The notes under the pieces were generated by a model. That model searched no databases. It had not been told where the DNA came from and worked only from the letters and a program-made list of their open reading frames with translations. Shown here piece after piece: positions 42,404 through 50,929 of a stretch of 64,000 bases of DNA; position 1 is the first letter of the stretch, and each line of letters opens with the position of its first letter. Origin of the DNA: Azospirillum baldaniorum. GTDB lineage: Bacteria; Pseudomonadota; Alphaproteobacteria; Azospirillales; Azospirillaceae. A program made the position numbers and the translations under genes. The stretch covers positions 80,001 to 144,000 of the forward strand of contig NZ_CP022253.1 of the NCBI RefSeq assembly GCF_003119195.2. The letters are read 5' to 3'.

Positions 42404-42967
42404 ATGGATCAACCCCTCGCAGGAAAGAGCATTGCCATTCTCGTCGCCAACGGCTTTGAGGAACTGGAGATGACGGAGCCGCAACGGGCTCTCCTCAAGA
42501 CCGGCGCTACTCTTCGTACGATTTCCCCCGAGCAGGGTCTGGTGAACGGCTGGCACGGCAAGTCCTGGGGCCATTACTTCCCGGTAGACAAGCAGGTCGG
42601 CGAGGTTCTGGGTGCCGACTATGACATGCTGCTGCTGCCGGGTGGCGAGCGCAGCGTCACCAAGCTCCAGCAGAGCGCCCACACCCGCCGCATCGTCGGC
42701 CACTTCCTGGACGCCGGCAAGCCGATCGCCGCGATCGATCAGGGCATCCAGCTCCTGGCCATCCCGGGCAAGCTGAAGGGCCGCACGCTGACCGCTCCGG
42801 AGGCTGTCCGCGCCGAGCTGGAAGCCGCCGGCGGCAAGATCAGCGACGAGGCCCTGGTGGTGGACAACGTGACCATCACGGCGCTGGGCCATGACGAGTT
42901 GGCCGCTTTCGTCGAGCAGGTCGTCAAGGTCTTCTCCGAGGCTGCCGCCGTCCGCAAGGCCGCCTAA
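42404..42967 (+). CDS. DJ-1/PfpI family protein with the nucleophilic cysteine replaced
   Basis: The 187-residue product has the DJ-1/PfpI fold: IAILVANGFEELEMTEP (the conserved Glu is present), LLLPGGERSVTKL, and the elbow AAIDQGIQLLA. Family members have AAICHGPQLL here, so the reactive Cys is Asp112 and the following His is Gln113. Protease, glyoxalase or deglycase activity by the usual mechanism is therefore unlikely. The ATG at 42404 is chosen because AAAGGA lies 9 nt before it; the ATG at 42386 has no such site. A structured leader precedes it. Confidence 0.88.
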   Translation: MDQPLAGKSIAILVANGFEELEMTEPQRALLKTGATLRTISPEQGLVNGWHGKSWGHYFPVDKQVGEVLGADYDMLLLPGGERSVTKLQQSAHTRRIVGHFLDAGKPIAAIDQGIQLLAIPGKLKGRTLTAPEAVRAELEAAGGKISDEALVVDNVTITALGHDELAAFVEQVVKVFSEAAAVRKAA

Positions 42968-43136
42968 GGCCAAGTCAGCCTAAGGCCGAGCCAGCGCGCC
43001 TCGACAGGCCGCCCGTCTTTCCTGCGGGTTTCGTCTTGTGAGTCCACGGCCGCCGCGCCTCCAGCGCGCGCGGCCGTTGCGCGTTTTAAGGCGCGCGTTT
43101 TAAGGCACGCCTTTCAGCGCGTGTCGTGTCCGGTCT

Positions 43137-45101
43137 TCAAGGCCGTTGCATGCCCCCACCGACCCGGCAGGGCGGGAAGGTCAGGCGCACGGTCGTTCCG
43201 ACCCCGAGCCGGCTGTCGATGTGGAAGGTGCCGCCGTGCAGCGCGATCAGCGCGCGGGTCAGCGGCAGTCCCAGGCCGGAGCCGCGCTCCGCTGCCCGGT
43301 CGCGCGCTTGGTCACGGCCATGCACCTGCCCGAAGGCGTCCAGCGCCACCGGAATTTGTTCGGGCCGCATGCCGATGCCGTTGTCGGCGACGGTCAGCGC
43401 GATGCCGCCGTCCTCCGTCAGCTCCGCGCGCACCCGCACGCACCCGTCCTTGGGCGGCGAGAACTTGATGGCGTTGCCGATCAGGTTGGTCAGCATCTGC
43501 CGGATCTGCGAGGCGTCGCCGTGCAGGCTGGGCAGATCGTCGGGAATTTCCATGCACAGCGCGACCGCCGCCTCGCACGCCCGCGGCTGCATCATGCCGA
43601 AGGTCAGATCGACCAGCAGAGACAGGTTGCAGGCCTCCTCGTGCAGGTCCATCCGCCCCGCCTCGATCCGCGCGAGGTCGAGCAGGTTGTTGATAAGGTC
43701 CAGCATGTAGACGCCAGCCGCCGCGATCTGCCCGGCATATTCGCGGTAGCGCGGGTTGTTCGGCCCCATCATCTCGTCATGGATGATCTGGGCGAAGCCG
43801 AGCACGGCGTTCAGCGGCGTGCGCAGCTCGTGGCTCAGATGGTGGACATAGTCGGATTTGCGCTGGTTGGCCTGCTCGGCCTCGTCGCGGGCGGCGCTCA
43901 GTTCGGCCTCGCGGGCCTTGAGGTCGGTGATGTCGGCGCGGATGCCGACGGTGCCGCCCTCGTAGGTCCGCCATTCCTCGATGCGGATCCAGCGCCCGTC
44001 GTGAAGCTCCATTTCCATGGGCGGGCCGGCGCCGCGGTGCTGCTCGATGCGCCGCTCGACCCAGCCCTCCAGGTCGCCGTCCGGCACCCGATAGACGCCC
44101 CGCTCCACCCCGCCGCGCAACACCTCCTCGAAGCTGGCCCCCGGCGTGATGAGGTCGGTGTTGGCGGAAAACAGCTCCCGATAACGCCCGTTGCACAGCA
44201 CCAGCCGGTCCTGGGCGTCGTACAGCACGAAGCCCTCGGTGATGCATTCGATGGCGTCGGAGAGCAGATGATGGGCGCGCCGGGCCGCGCTTTCCGCCTC
44301 CACCCGCTCCGTGACGTTGCGGATGCTGCACATCACGCGGTCGCTGTCGGGCAGGGCGACCAGCCGCGCCTCGAAGAATTTGGTGTCCCCCGCCGATCCG
44401 GAAGGCGGCGGCAGGGAGAAGTCCAGGCCGATGACCGTCTGGCCCTCGTTCAGCCGGCCGAGCGCCGCGGCCAGCATCCCGGCGGCGGGATCGGGCAGAA
44501 CCTCCTGCACACGGTGGGCCAGGAAGCGCTCGGCGGGGACGTTCAGGTCGCCGGGGCTGGCGGCGGCGAAGTCGAGGATGGTGCCGTCGCGCAGCAGTTC
44601 GAAGCGGATGTCGGGATAGGCGTAGGACAGCGCGATGAGCTGCTCGTTCAGCCGCATCATCTCCTGCCGGGCGCCGCTGTCGGCGGGGGCTTCGGCCAGG
44701 ATCAGCCCGCTCGGGCGCGGCGCCGGAACCAGCCGGAGATCCACCTCCAGCGGCAGGGTCAGGGGAGCGTGGACGATCGCCCGAACCTCGACCATCCGCC
44801 CCGCGGCGGCCTGCTCCAACGCGGCGGGAAACCGGCTGGACAGGCTGACCCGGACGGCGGCGGCGGGCGCACCGTGCTCCAGGCCGATCAGCGCGCGGGC
44901 GGCGCCGTTCAGCCACACGGTCAGCCCATCGGGACGGAGCAGCCACAGCGGTGTGGCGAGCGCGTCCAGCCATTGCAATCCCGCGGTGTCCTCCGGGGCC
45001 ATGTCCAGCTCGTCCTTCTCCAGCAGGGTCCGTCCCAGCCCGGAGGGCGCCGCATCGGTGTGCGGGGCGACGGGCAGGGCGGTGGTCATGGGCGGCAACA
45101 T
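43137..45101 (-). CDS. PAS-domain hybrid-free sensor histidine kinase
   Basis: This 654-residue kinase has no predicted membrane helices, so it senses a cytoplasmic signal. Three PAS-like regions (about 38-130, 155-265 and 275-395) precede the HisKA domain with phospho-acceptor His424 in HHLSHELRTPLNAVLGFAQI. The HATPase domain has the N box NLIGNAIKFSP, G1 DNGIGM and G2 GSGLGLPLTRALIALHGG. No receiver is attached and no response regulator is adjacent. The second PAS contains GFVLYDAQDRLVLCNGRYRE, typical of PAS-7 domains. ATG 45089 is an alternative start. Confidence 0.93.
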   Translation of the reverse strand: MLPPMTTALPVAPHTDAAPSGLGRTLLEKDELDMAPEDTAGLQWLDALATPLWLLRPDGLTVWLNGAARALIGLEHGAPAAAVRVSLSSRFPAALEQAAAGRMVEVRAIVHAPLTLPLEVDLRLVPAPRPSGLILAEAPADSGARQEMMRLNEQLIALSYAYPDIRFELLRDGTILDFAAASPGDLNVPAERFLAHRVQEVLPDPAAGMLAAALGRLNEGQTVIGLDFSLPPPSGSAGDTKFFEARLVALPDSDRVMCSIRNVTERVEAESAARRAHHLLSDAIECITEGFVLYDAQDRLVLCNGRYRELFSANTDLITPGASFEEVLRGGVERGVYRVPDGDLEGWVERRIEQHRGAGPPMEMELHDGRWIRIEEWRTYEGGTVGIRADITDLKAREAELSAARDEAEQANQRKSDYVHHLSHELRTPLNAVLGFAQIIHDEMMGPNNPRYREYAGQIAAAGVYMLDLINNLLDLARIEAGRMDLHEEACNLSLLVDLTFGMMQPRACEAAVALCMEIPDDLPSLHGDASQIRQMLTNLIGNAIKFSPPKDGCVRVRAELTEDGGIALTVADNGIGMRPEQIPVALDAFGQVHGRDQARDRAAERGSGLGLPLTRALIALHGGTFHIDSRLGVGTTVRLTFPPCRVGGGMQRP

Positions 45102-45341
45102 GGCAGGTCATGCATAGCGGACATGCTATCAGAGCACGGCAGGGCGTGAACAGGGGCAGGGCAACCGTCCGAACCGTCTATTTCCGGCCAAACCGTGGAA
45201 AATGGGACGGAAGGGTAGCGGATCAGCCTTTCGCACCGCAAGAAACCGCGGGATTGGCGCTGACACCGGCCCGCATCCATGCATAAATCCGTACCGCTCA
45301 CCAGAGACATCGCTGCCGCTCCACCCCTTCGGAGGACCGCC

Positions 45342-46034
45342 ATGGCCGACGAGACTCCTCAAGATGGCCCGCAGGACGTGCCGCAGGACGGCCGGATCCG
45401 CGACAAGCTGATCGCCACCAAGGAGCAATGGGCGCGGGAGGGCCGGGGCCTGACCGGGGAGACCGCCGACCCGGCGCGCGACCGCCTGCCGCCGGGCCAG
45501 CGCCTGGTGGAGACCTGGCCGGTGCTCGATCTCGGCATCGTGCCGCGGGTGAGCGAGGCGAACTGGACCCTGGCGGTGGACGGGCTGGTCGACACCCCCG
45601 TCACCTGGAGCTGGGCGGACCTGCAGGCCCAGCCGCGGGAGCGCGTCGTCTCCGACATCCACTGCGTCACCACATGGTCGCGCTACGACAACCAGTGGGA
45701 GGGCGTGTCCACGCGGCACCTGCTGTCGGTCGTCCAGCCGCGGCCGGAGGCGCGCTTCGTCCTCTGCCACTCCTCGGACGGCTACACCACCAACCTGCCG
45801 TTGGAGGCCTTCGCGGCGGAGGACGCGCTGCTCGCCACCGGCTGGGAAGGCCAGCCGATCAGCCGCGACCATGGCGGCCCCGTCCGAGTCGTCGTGCCGA
45901 AGCTCTATTTCTGGAAGAGCGCCAAGTGGGTGAAGCGAATCGAGTTCCTGGCGGAGGATCGCCGCGGCTATTGGGAGGTCCGCGGTTATCACAATGACGC
46001 CGACCCCTGGCGGGAAGAACGCTACAGCGAGTAG
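45342..46034 (+). CDS. sulfite oxidase-like molybdopterin oxidoreductase
   Basis: The 230-residue protein consists of a single oxidoreductase molybdopterin-binding domain. The Mo-ligand Cys is in SDIHCVTTWSRYDNQWEGV. SSDGYTTNLPLE, HGGPVRVVVPKLYFWKSAKW and the C-terminal GYHNDADPWREERY also fit the family. It lacks a Tat or Sec signal, so it acts in the cytoplasm, unlike MsrP. The substrate is unknown. GGAGGA sits 8 nt before the ATG. It stands alone, divergent from the histidine kinase. Confidence 0.9.
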   Translation: MADETPQDGPQDVPQDGRIRDKLIATKEQWAREGRGLTGETADPARDRLPPGQRLVETWPVLDLGIVPRVSEANWTLAVDGLVDTPVTWSWADLQAQPRERVVSDIHCVTTWSRYDNQWEGVSTRHLLSVVQPRPEARFVLCHSSDGYTTNLPLEAFAAEDALLATGWEGQPISRDHGGPVRVVVPKLYFWKSAKWVKRIEFLAEDRRGYWEVRGYHNDADPWREERYSE

Positions 46035-46260
46035 CGTGCGTCGGCGCCCGCCATTCCGGTCCAGAAACAATCCCGGCAACAGTCGGTGCCAAGGGATGGC
46101 CGTTCACCAATCAAGACTTGGTCGGAGCATTCCATGACGTGACTTCGCAAAATCGTGACGTCTTTCGTCTGATTTGCGCCAGATCATTCCCCTGTTCCGC
46201 AATGCTGACGTAGCCGTACGGGCGTCGGGCGACTCACATTCGGACGCAAGGGATTAACCA

Positions 46261-47982
46261 ATGACAGTGGACTCGGTCACGATTGCCCTGGTGGGCAGCG
46301 GTGGCGCCGGCGCGATGACCGCCGGACAGATGCTGCTGGATGCCGCCGCCAACGTGGGATGGTACGGATTGATGTCGCGGTCCACCGGCCCGCAGATCCG
46401 TGGCGGTGAAGCCGCCGCCCTCGTTCGCCTGTCGCCGACACCCGTTCACGGTCCGGGGGACCGTTTCGACATCATCATCGCCTTCGACTGGCAGAATGTG
46501 GAGCGCTTCGCGGCCGAGCTTCCCCTGTCGGAGAAGAGCGTCATCATCACCGACCCCAGCCAGGGCGAGGTGCCCGCAGTCCTGGCCGCCAGCGGCGCCA
46601 AACAGGTCGAGCTGCCGATCAAGGAACTGGCCGGGCGCATCCCCGGCGGGCGCGTCAACATGGTGGGGCTGGGCGCCGTCGCGGCGATCGTCGGCCTGCC
46701 GCGCGCCGGCATCGACGCGGTGATCCAGAAGGCTCTGGGCAAGAAGGGCGACGCCGCCATCCAGGCGTCCAACGCCGGCATCGACGCCGGGTCCAAGGAG
46801 GCCGCCGGCTGGAACCTCGGCCTGGAGCTGGCCGCCCCCAACAAGGAGGGCGCCACCCGCTGGAACATCTCCGGCAACGAGGCCGCCGGGCTGGGCGCGC
46901 TGAAGGGCGGGGTGAAGTTCTGCGCCGCCTACCCGATCACGCCGGCGACCGAGATCCTGGAATGGCTGGCCCCCAACCTCGCCAAGACCGGCGGCAAGCT
47001 GGTCCAGGCGGAGGATGAGCTGGCCTCCATCGCCATGTGCCTGGGCGCCTCCTTCAGCGGCGTGCCTTCGATCACCGCGACCGCCGGCCCCGGCCTGTCG
47101 CTGATGACCGAATGCATCGGCCTGGGCGTGGCCTCCGAAACCCCGGTGGTGATCGTCGACGTGCAGCGCGGCGGCCCGTCCACCGGCATTCCGACCAAGT
47201 CCGAACAGTCCGACCTGAACATCGCCGTCTACGGCCTGCACGGCGACGCCCCGCATCTGGTGGTCGGCCCGACCTCCATCGGCGACTGCCTGTTCACCAC
47301 CCAGTGGGCGGTGCATCTGGCCGAGGCCCTGCAGACCCCGGCGATCGTGCTGTCCGATCAGGCGATGGGCCAGTCCCGCGCCATCGTCGACAAGCCGGCC
47401 GACGCCCCCCACAAGGCGAACCGGCTGCTGGCGACCGATCTCGGCGGCGAGGCGAAGTACAAGCGCTACGCCGACACCGAGTCGGGCGTCTCCCCCGCCG
47501 CCATCCCCGGCATGCCGGGCGGCGAGCACACCGCCGACGGGCTGGAGCATGCGGAGAACGCCCTGCCCTCCTCGCAGGCGTCCGATCACCAGAAGCAGCT
47601 CGACAAGCGGCTGCGCAAGCTGACCTCCCACGACTACGGCGACGCCTGGGCCGATGTCGAGGGCGAGGGCGAGATCGCCGTCGTCACCTGGGGCTCCGCC
47701 ACCGGCCCGTCGCGCGAGGCGGTGCGCCGGCTGGAGGCCGCCGGCACCAAGGCCCGGCTGGTCGCCATCCGCCTGATCTCCCCGGTCCAGCCGGCCAAGC
47801 TGGCCGCGGCGCTGGACGGCGTCTCGAAGGTCCTGGTCGTCGAGCAGACGCACGGCGCCCAGTTCCACAAGTTCCTCCGCGGGCATTACGACCTGCCGGG
47901 TGCTGTGTCGGTGTTCAGCCGCCCCGGCCCGCTGCCGATCCGCGCCCGCGAGGTGCACGAGACGCTTCTTTCCCTGATCTGA
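46261..47982 (+). CDS. korA: 2-oxoacid:ferredoxin oxidoreductase, fused gamma-alpha subunit
   Basis: With KorB this enzyme decarboxylates 2-oxoglutarate (or another 2-oxoacid) to the acyl-CoA and reduces ferredoxin. The 573-residue chain begins with the gamma domain (about 1-190, IALVGSGGAGAMTAGQMLLD, STGPQIRGGEAA). The alpha domain follows (KFCAAYPITPATEILEWLAP, TATAGPGLSLMTECIGLG, VQRGGPSTGIPTKSEQSDL), with an alpha-3 domain at the C terminus. The fused gamma-alpha form is the oxygen-tolerant two-subunit type seen in aerobic bacteria. korB follows after 20 bp. Confidence 0.93.
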   Translation: MTVDSVTIALVGSGGAGAMTAGQMLLDAAANVGWYGLMSRSTGPQIRGGEAAALVRLSPTPVHGPGDRFDIIIAFDWQNVERFAAELPLSEKSVIITDPSQGEVPAVLAASGAKQVELPIKELAGRIPGGRVNMVGLGAVAAIVGLPRAGIDAVIQKALGKKGDAAIQASNAGIDAGSKEAAGWNLGLELAAPNKEGATRWNISGNEAAGLGALKGGVKFCAAYPITPATEILEWLAPNLAKTGGKLVQAEDELASIAMCLGASFSGVPSITATAGPGLSLMTECIGLGVASETPVVIVDVQRGGPSTGIPTKSEQSDLNIAVYGLHGDAPHLVVGPTSIGDCLFTTQWAVHLAEALQTPAIVLSDQAMGQSRAIVDKPADAPHKANRLLATDLGGEAKYKRYADTESGVSPAAIPGMPGGEHTADGLEHAENALPSSQASDHQKQLDKRLRKLTSHDYGDAWADVEGEGEIAVVTWGSATGPSREAVRRLEAAGTKARLVAIRLISPVQPAKLAAALDGVSKVLVVEQTHGAQFHKFLRGHYDLPGAVSVFSRPGPLPIRAREVHETLLSLI

Positions 47983-48002
47983 CCGGCCGGAGCACGAAAT
48001 CC

Positions 48003-48845
48003 ATGGATACCCATCTGACCGACGATGTCGTGGGCCCGCTGCCCGGCGACTACAAGTCCGACGTGAAGCCCATCTGGTGCCCCGGCTGCGGCGACTATTC
48101 CGTGCTGGCCGGCATCACCCGCGCCATGGCGACCATGGGGCTGGAGCGCCACGACACCGTCGTGGTGTCGGGCATCGGCTGCTCGTCGCGCATCCCCGCC
48201 TACACCAGCGTCTACGGCTACCACACGGTGCACGGCCGCTCGCTGGCCGTGGCGTCCGGCGTGAAGCTGGCCCGGCCGGAGCTGAACGTGCTGATCTTCG
48301 GCGGCGACGGCGACGGCTTCTCGATCGGCGGCAACCACTTCCTGCACGCCTGCCGCCGCAACGTCGACATGACCTACATCGTCATGGACAACCAGGTCTA
48401 CGGCATGACCAAGGGCCAGGCCTCGCCGACCACCGAGGCCGACTGGTGCGAGTCGAAGCTGACCCCGGAAGGGCCGGGCGTCAACCCGATCCAGCCGGTC
48501 GCCCTGGCGCTGGCCTGCGGCGCGAACTTCGTCGCCCGCGGCTTCTCCAACAACCCGAACGAGGTCGCGCGCCTGATCGTGGAGGGCGTGCGGCACCCCG
48601 GCTTCTCGGTCATCCACATCCTGTCCCCCTGCGTCACCTTCCGCCCCGAGCAGCGCAACTGGAAGAGCACGGTCCATCCCTACGGCCGCGAGCCGACGGA
48701 CGACCCGAACGAGGCGATGCGCGCCGTCCTGGAGGACGACGGGTTCGGCCTCGGCATCTTCCTCGCCGGCAACCGCCGTCCGTTCCAGCCGGAATCGGCG
48801 GCCACCCGCAGCATCGCCCAGATCGAAGAGGGGTTCGCGGTATGA
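48003..48845 (+). CDS. korB: 2-oxoacid:ferredoxin oxidoreductase beta subunit
   Basis: The 280-residue subunit binds thiamine pyrophosphate and the catalytic [4Fe-4S] cluster. Cysteines are in IWCPGCGDY and SGIGCSS and later in SPCVTF. The TPP/Mg motif GDGDGFSIGGNHFLHACRRN and VMDNQVYGMTKGQASPTT follow. It begins 20 bp after korA and overlaps the next gene by 4 nt (ATGA), so korA, korB and the rubrerythrin-like gene form one operon. It ends without a ferredoxin domain. Confidence 0.95.
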   Translation: MDTHLTDDVVGPLPGDYKSDVKPIWCPGCGDYSVLAGITRAMATMGLERHDTVVVSGIGCSSRIPAYTSVYGYHTVHGRSLAVASGVKLARPELNVLIFGGDGDGFSIGGNHFLHACRRNVDMTYIVMDNQVYGMTKGQASPTTEADWCESKLTPEGPGVNPIQPVALALACGANFVARGFSNNPNEVARLIVEGVRHPGFSVIHILSPCVTFRPEQRNWKSTVHPYGREPTDDPNEAMRAVLEDDGFGLGIFLAGNRRPFQPESAATRSIAQIEEGFAV

Positions 48846-49375
48846 AGACGAAAGTGCTGAACGGGGCCGCCAACGTCGGTCTGTTCCTGGCCCACGCGCT
48901 GGCCCTGGAGATCGAGGCGGCGGAGCGCTACACCGAGCTGGCCGACAGCATGGAGGCCCACAACAATGTGGAGGTCGCCAAGCTGTTCCGCGATCTGTCC
49001 ACCTACTCGGCCAAACACGCCGAAGAGGTGAAGCAGATCGCCCGGGAGTTCGGCGCGCTGCCCAAGGTCGCCCCCTGGGAGTTCCAGTGGGACGCCACCA
49101 CCGAGTCCCCGGAGGCCGCGGCCTTCGAGAACGCCCATTACCTGATGAAGCCGCACCACGCGCTGAAGATGGCGCTGCTGAGCGAGCATCAGGGCAACAA
49201 CTACTACGCCTCGGTCGCCGCCGAGACCAAGGACCCGGAGGTCGCCCGCCTCGCCCGCGAGTTCGCGGAGGAGGAGGCCGGCCACGTCGCCCTGGTCCGC
49301 AAGTGGCTGGAGCGCTACCCGGCCCCGAAGGACGACTGGTCGGACGATCCCGACCCGCCCAACATTTCCGACTGA
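48842..49375 (+). CDS. rubrerythrin/ferritin-like protein coupled to korAB
   Basis: This 177-residue four-helix-bundle protein has rubrerythrin-type di-iron ligands: ALEIEAAERYTEL, KHAEEVKQIA, LSEHQGNNYYASV and EEEAGHVALVRKW. No C-terminal rubredoxin domain is present. The 4-nt ATGA overlap with korB indicates translational coupling. A peroxide-reducing or oxygen-scavenging role protecting the oxygen-sensitive Fe-S cluster of KorAB is a reasonable inference. The C terminus is acidic (DDWSDDPDPPNISD). Confidence 0.88.
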   Translation: MKTKVLNGAANVGLFLAHALALEIEAAERYTELADSMEAHNNVEVAKLFRDLSTYSAKHAEEVKQIAREFGALPKVAPWEFQWDATTESPEAAAFENAHYLMKPHHALKMALLSEHQGNNYYASVAAETKDPEVARLAREFAEEEAGHVALVRKWLERYPAPKDDWSDDPDPPNISD

Positions 49376-49431
49376 AACGATCGGACAAAAGGCCTTTGGG
49401 ATTGAGACCGGACGCTACCGGATGGTAAGGA

Positions 49432-49465
49432 CGGGACGGCCCAGCGCCGTCCCGTTTCCTTTTTG
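49432..49465 (+). terminator. Rho-independent terminator of the korAB operon
   Basis: CGGGACGGC (49432-49440) and GCCGTCCCG (49446-49454) form a 9-bp stem with a CCAGC loop, followed by TTTCCTTTTTG. It lies 57 bp after the rubrerythrin-like gene and only 9 bp before the next start codon. Confidence 0.92.
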
Positions 49466-49474
49466 GCTCCCGGA

Positions 49475-49672
49475 ATGACCGACGGAACTCCTGATATCAT
49501 CATCGTCCCGTCCCCCTGCGTCAGCGTGTGCAAGTTGACCGCCGACCGCGCCTATTGCATCGGCTGCCTGCGCACGCTGGAGGAAATCCGCGGCTGGAAG
49601 CACATGGACGCCGACCAGAAACGCGCCCTGCTGGCCGATCTGGAGAACCGGCAGGCCGCCGCCGCGGAGTGA
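49475..49672 (+). CDS. DUF1289 domain protein (65 aa)
   Basis: The small protein matches the DUF1289 pattern: PSPCVSVCKL, then AYCIGCLRTLEEIRGWKHM, four cysteines in a C-x3-C...C-x2-C layout suggesting a metal site. The family is common in proteobacteria and its function is unknown. The ATG at 49475 lies 9 bp past the korAB terminator and has no good ribosome-binding site, so translation may depend on read-through or a leaderless transcript. Confidence 0.85.
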   Translation: MTDGTPDIIIVPSPCVSVCKLTADRAYCIGCLRTLEEIRGWKHMDADQKRALLADLENRQAAAAE

Positions 49673-49696
49673 CCGTCCCTCGACCGGTGTCTTTCG

Positions 49697-50164
49697 TCAG
49701 GCCGCGGCGCCGCGCAGCAGGGTCATGCGGTCGCGGTCGGCGCGAATGCGGTCGAGATGCTGGATCGCCACCGCCGTGATCGGCAGGGGAAGCTCCTTGG
49801 CCAGGGCCTCCTCGTAGGCGCGGACGCATTCGCCCTCGCCGCGCTGCACCTCGGCGAGGATCGCCTCGCGGTCGTGCCCCAACACGTTGTTCTTCAGTTC
49901 CAGGAAGAAGCGGTGCGCGCCGCCCATCACGGTGCCGCCCATGTCCGGCGCCCCGCCCTGCTCGGCGACGAGGCGCTGCACCTCGCGCACGATGGCGCCG
50001 CGCTGGGCCGCCAGATCGTTGAACAGGGCCTTGATATCCTCGTCCTCCAAGGCTTCCGCGGCCTGACGATAGGCTTCGTGGCTGTCCTCGACGATGCGGA
50101 TCAGATCGTTGAGGGTGTCGACGATCTGATCTTTTCCCATCATGGCCGGTTCATTTGCCGACAT
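49697..50164 (-). CDS. DUF2383 (PA2169-type) four-helix-bundle protein
   Basis: The 155-residue product starts MSANEPAMMGKDQIVDTLNDL and continues RIVEDSHEAYRQAAEALED, the PA2169/DUF2383 family pattern of ferritin-like helices. GHDREAILAEVQRGEGECVR and a helical tail complete the bundle. GGGAGGGAG lies 8 nt before the ATG. A candidate EcfG promoter lies 42 bp upstream. It is divergent from the YciF-like gene, and both are likely stress-inducible. The biochemical role is unknown. Confidence 0.85.
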   Translation of the reverse strand: MSANEPAMMGKDQIVDTLNDLIRIVEDSHEAYRQAAEALEDEDIKALFNDLAAQRGAIVREVQRLVAEQGGAPDMGGTVMGGAHRFFLELKNNVLGHDREAILAEVQRGEGECVRAYEEALAKELPLPITAVAIQHLDRIRADRDRMTLLRGAAA

Positions 50165-50205
50165 GGCCGCTCCCTCCCCTGGCAGTCTGCCCATCCGCTT
50201 TGAAA

Positions 50206-50230
50206 AACCTCCCGCTCCGGTGAAGGTTCC
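50206..50230 (-). promoter_or_regulatory. EcfG-type promoter of the DUF2383 gene
   Basis: On the minus strand GGAAC-N16-GGTT matches the EcfG consensus except for the first -10 base (GGTT rather than CGTT). The predicted start is about 35 bp before the ATG. It has the same spacing as the catalase promoter at 14055-14079. Confidence 0.6.
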
Positions 50231-50355
50231 TTGATGCATCCGAAGGGTGCTCCGCTTGGTCAGGTCGCATCGTCCGATGGTGACGAACCGCTGCTCCGCC
50301 TGTTGTCGGTCCATCCCCAATGGACTGTCCGATAACGCAACGAGGGAGAGGACCT

Positions 50356-50871
50356 GTGGCCAACACCACCAAGGAAACCCTGATCGACTGGCTGCGCGAC
50401 GCCCACGCCATGGAAAGCCAGGCCGTCGAGATGCTGGAGCGGCAGGCGGAGCGCATCAAGAACTACCCGGACGTCCTCGCCAAGGTGCAGGAGCACATCG
50501 AGGTGTCGAACCGGCAGGCCGACCGGCTGAAGCAGTGCCTGCAGCGTCTGGGCACCGACACCTCGGCGATCAAGACCGGCGTCGCCATGCTGATCGGCAA
50601 CGCCCAGTCGCTGTCCGGGGTCGTGGCGTCCGACGAGATCGTGAAGGCGTCGATCTTCGACTATTCCTTCGAGCATTTCGAGATCGCCAACTACCGCGCC
50701 CTGATTTCCGCCGCGGAACAGGCCGGGGAGCCGGAGATCGCCCGCATGCTCCAGCCGAGCCTGGACGAGGAGCTGGAAATGGCCGCGTGGCTGGAACAGC
50801 GCCTGCCGCAGCTCACCAAGACCTATCTGGAGCGCCGGGAAACCGCCGGCACCGCCGAAGCGAAGCGCTGA
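50356..50871 (+). CDS. YciE/YciF ferritin-like family protein (DUF892)
   Basis: The 171-residue protein matches the YciF family. It starts VANTTKETLIDWLRDAHAME (GTG at 50356 after GAGGGAGAGGA), with repeated E-x6-Y and E-x2-H ligand motifs in HIEVSNRQADRL, FEHFEIANYRAL and LDEELEMAAWLEQ. YciF is a dimer of ferritin-like four-helix bundles linked to stress. It is divergent from the DUF2383 protein, and both belong to related fold families. It converges with the YgjV-like gene at a shared hairpin. Confidence 0.9.
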   Translation: MANTTKETLIDWLRDAHAMESQAVEMLERQAERIKNYPDVLAKVQEHIEVSNRQADRLKQCLQRLGTDTSAIKTGVAMLIGNAQSLSGVVASDEIVKASIFDYSFEHFEIANYRALISAAEQAGEPEIARMLQPSLDEELEMAAWLEQRLPQLTKTYLERRETAGTAEAKR

Positions 50872-50890
50872 TCCCGATCCATCGCCAAAA

Positions 50891-50919
50891 CCGCGCCGGG
50901 GGCACTGCCCCCGGCGCGG
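50891..50919. terminator. bidirectional hairpin between the YciF-like and YgjV-like genes
   Basis: CCGCGCCGGGGGC (50891-50903) pairs perfectly with GCCCCCGGCGCGG (50907-50919) around ACT. CTTCCGTTCGT follows on the plus strand; on the minus strand TTTTGGCGAT follows. The 13-bp GC stem lies between the two stops (50871 and 50930). Confidence 0.75.
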
Positions 50920-50929
50920 CTTCCGTTCG

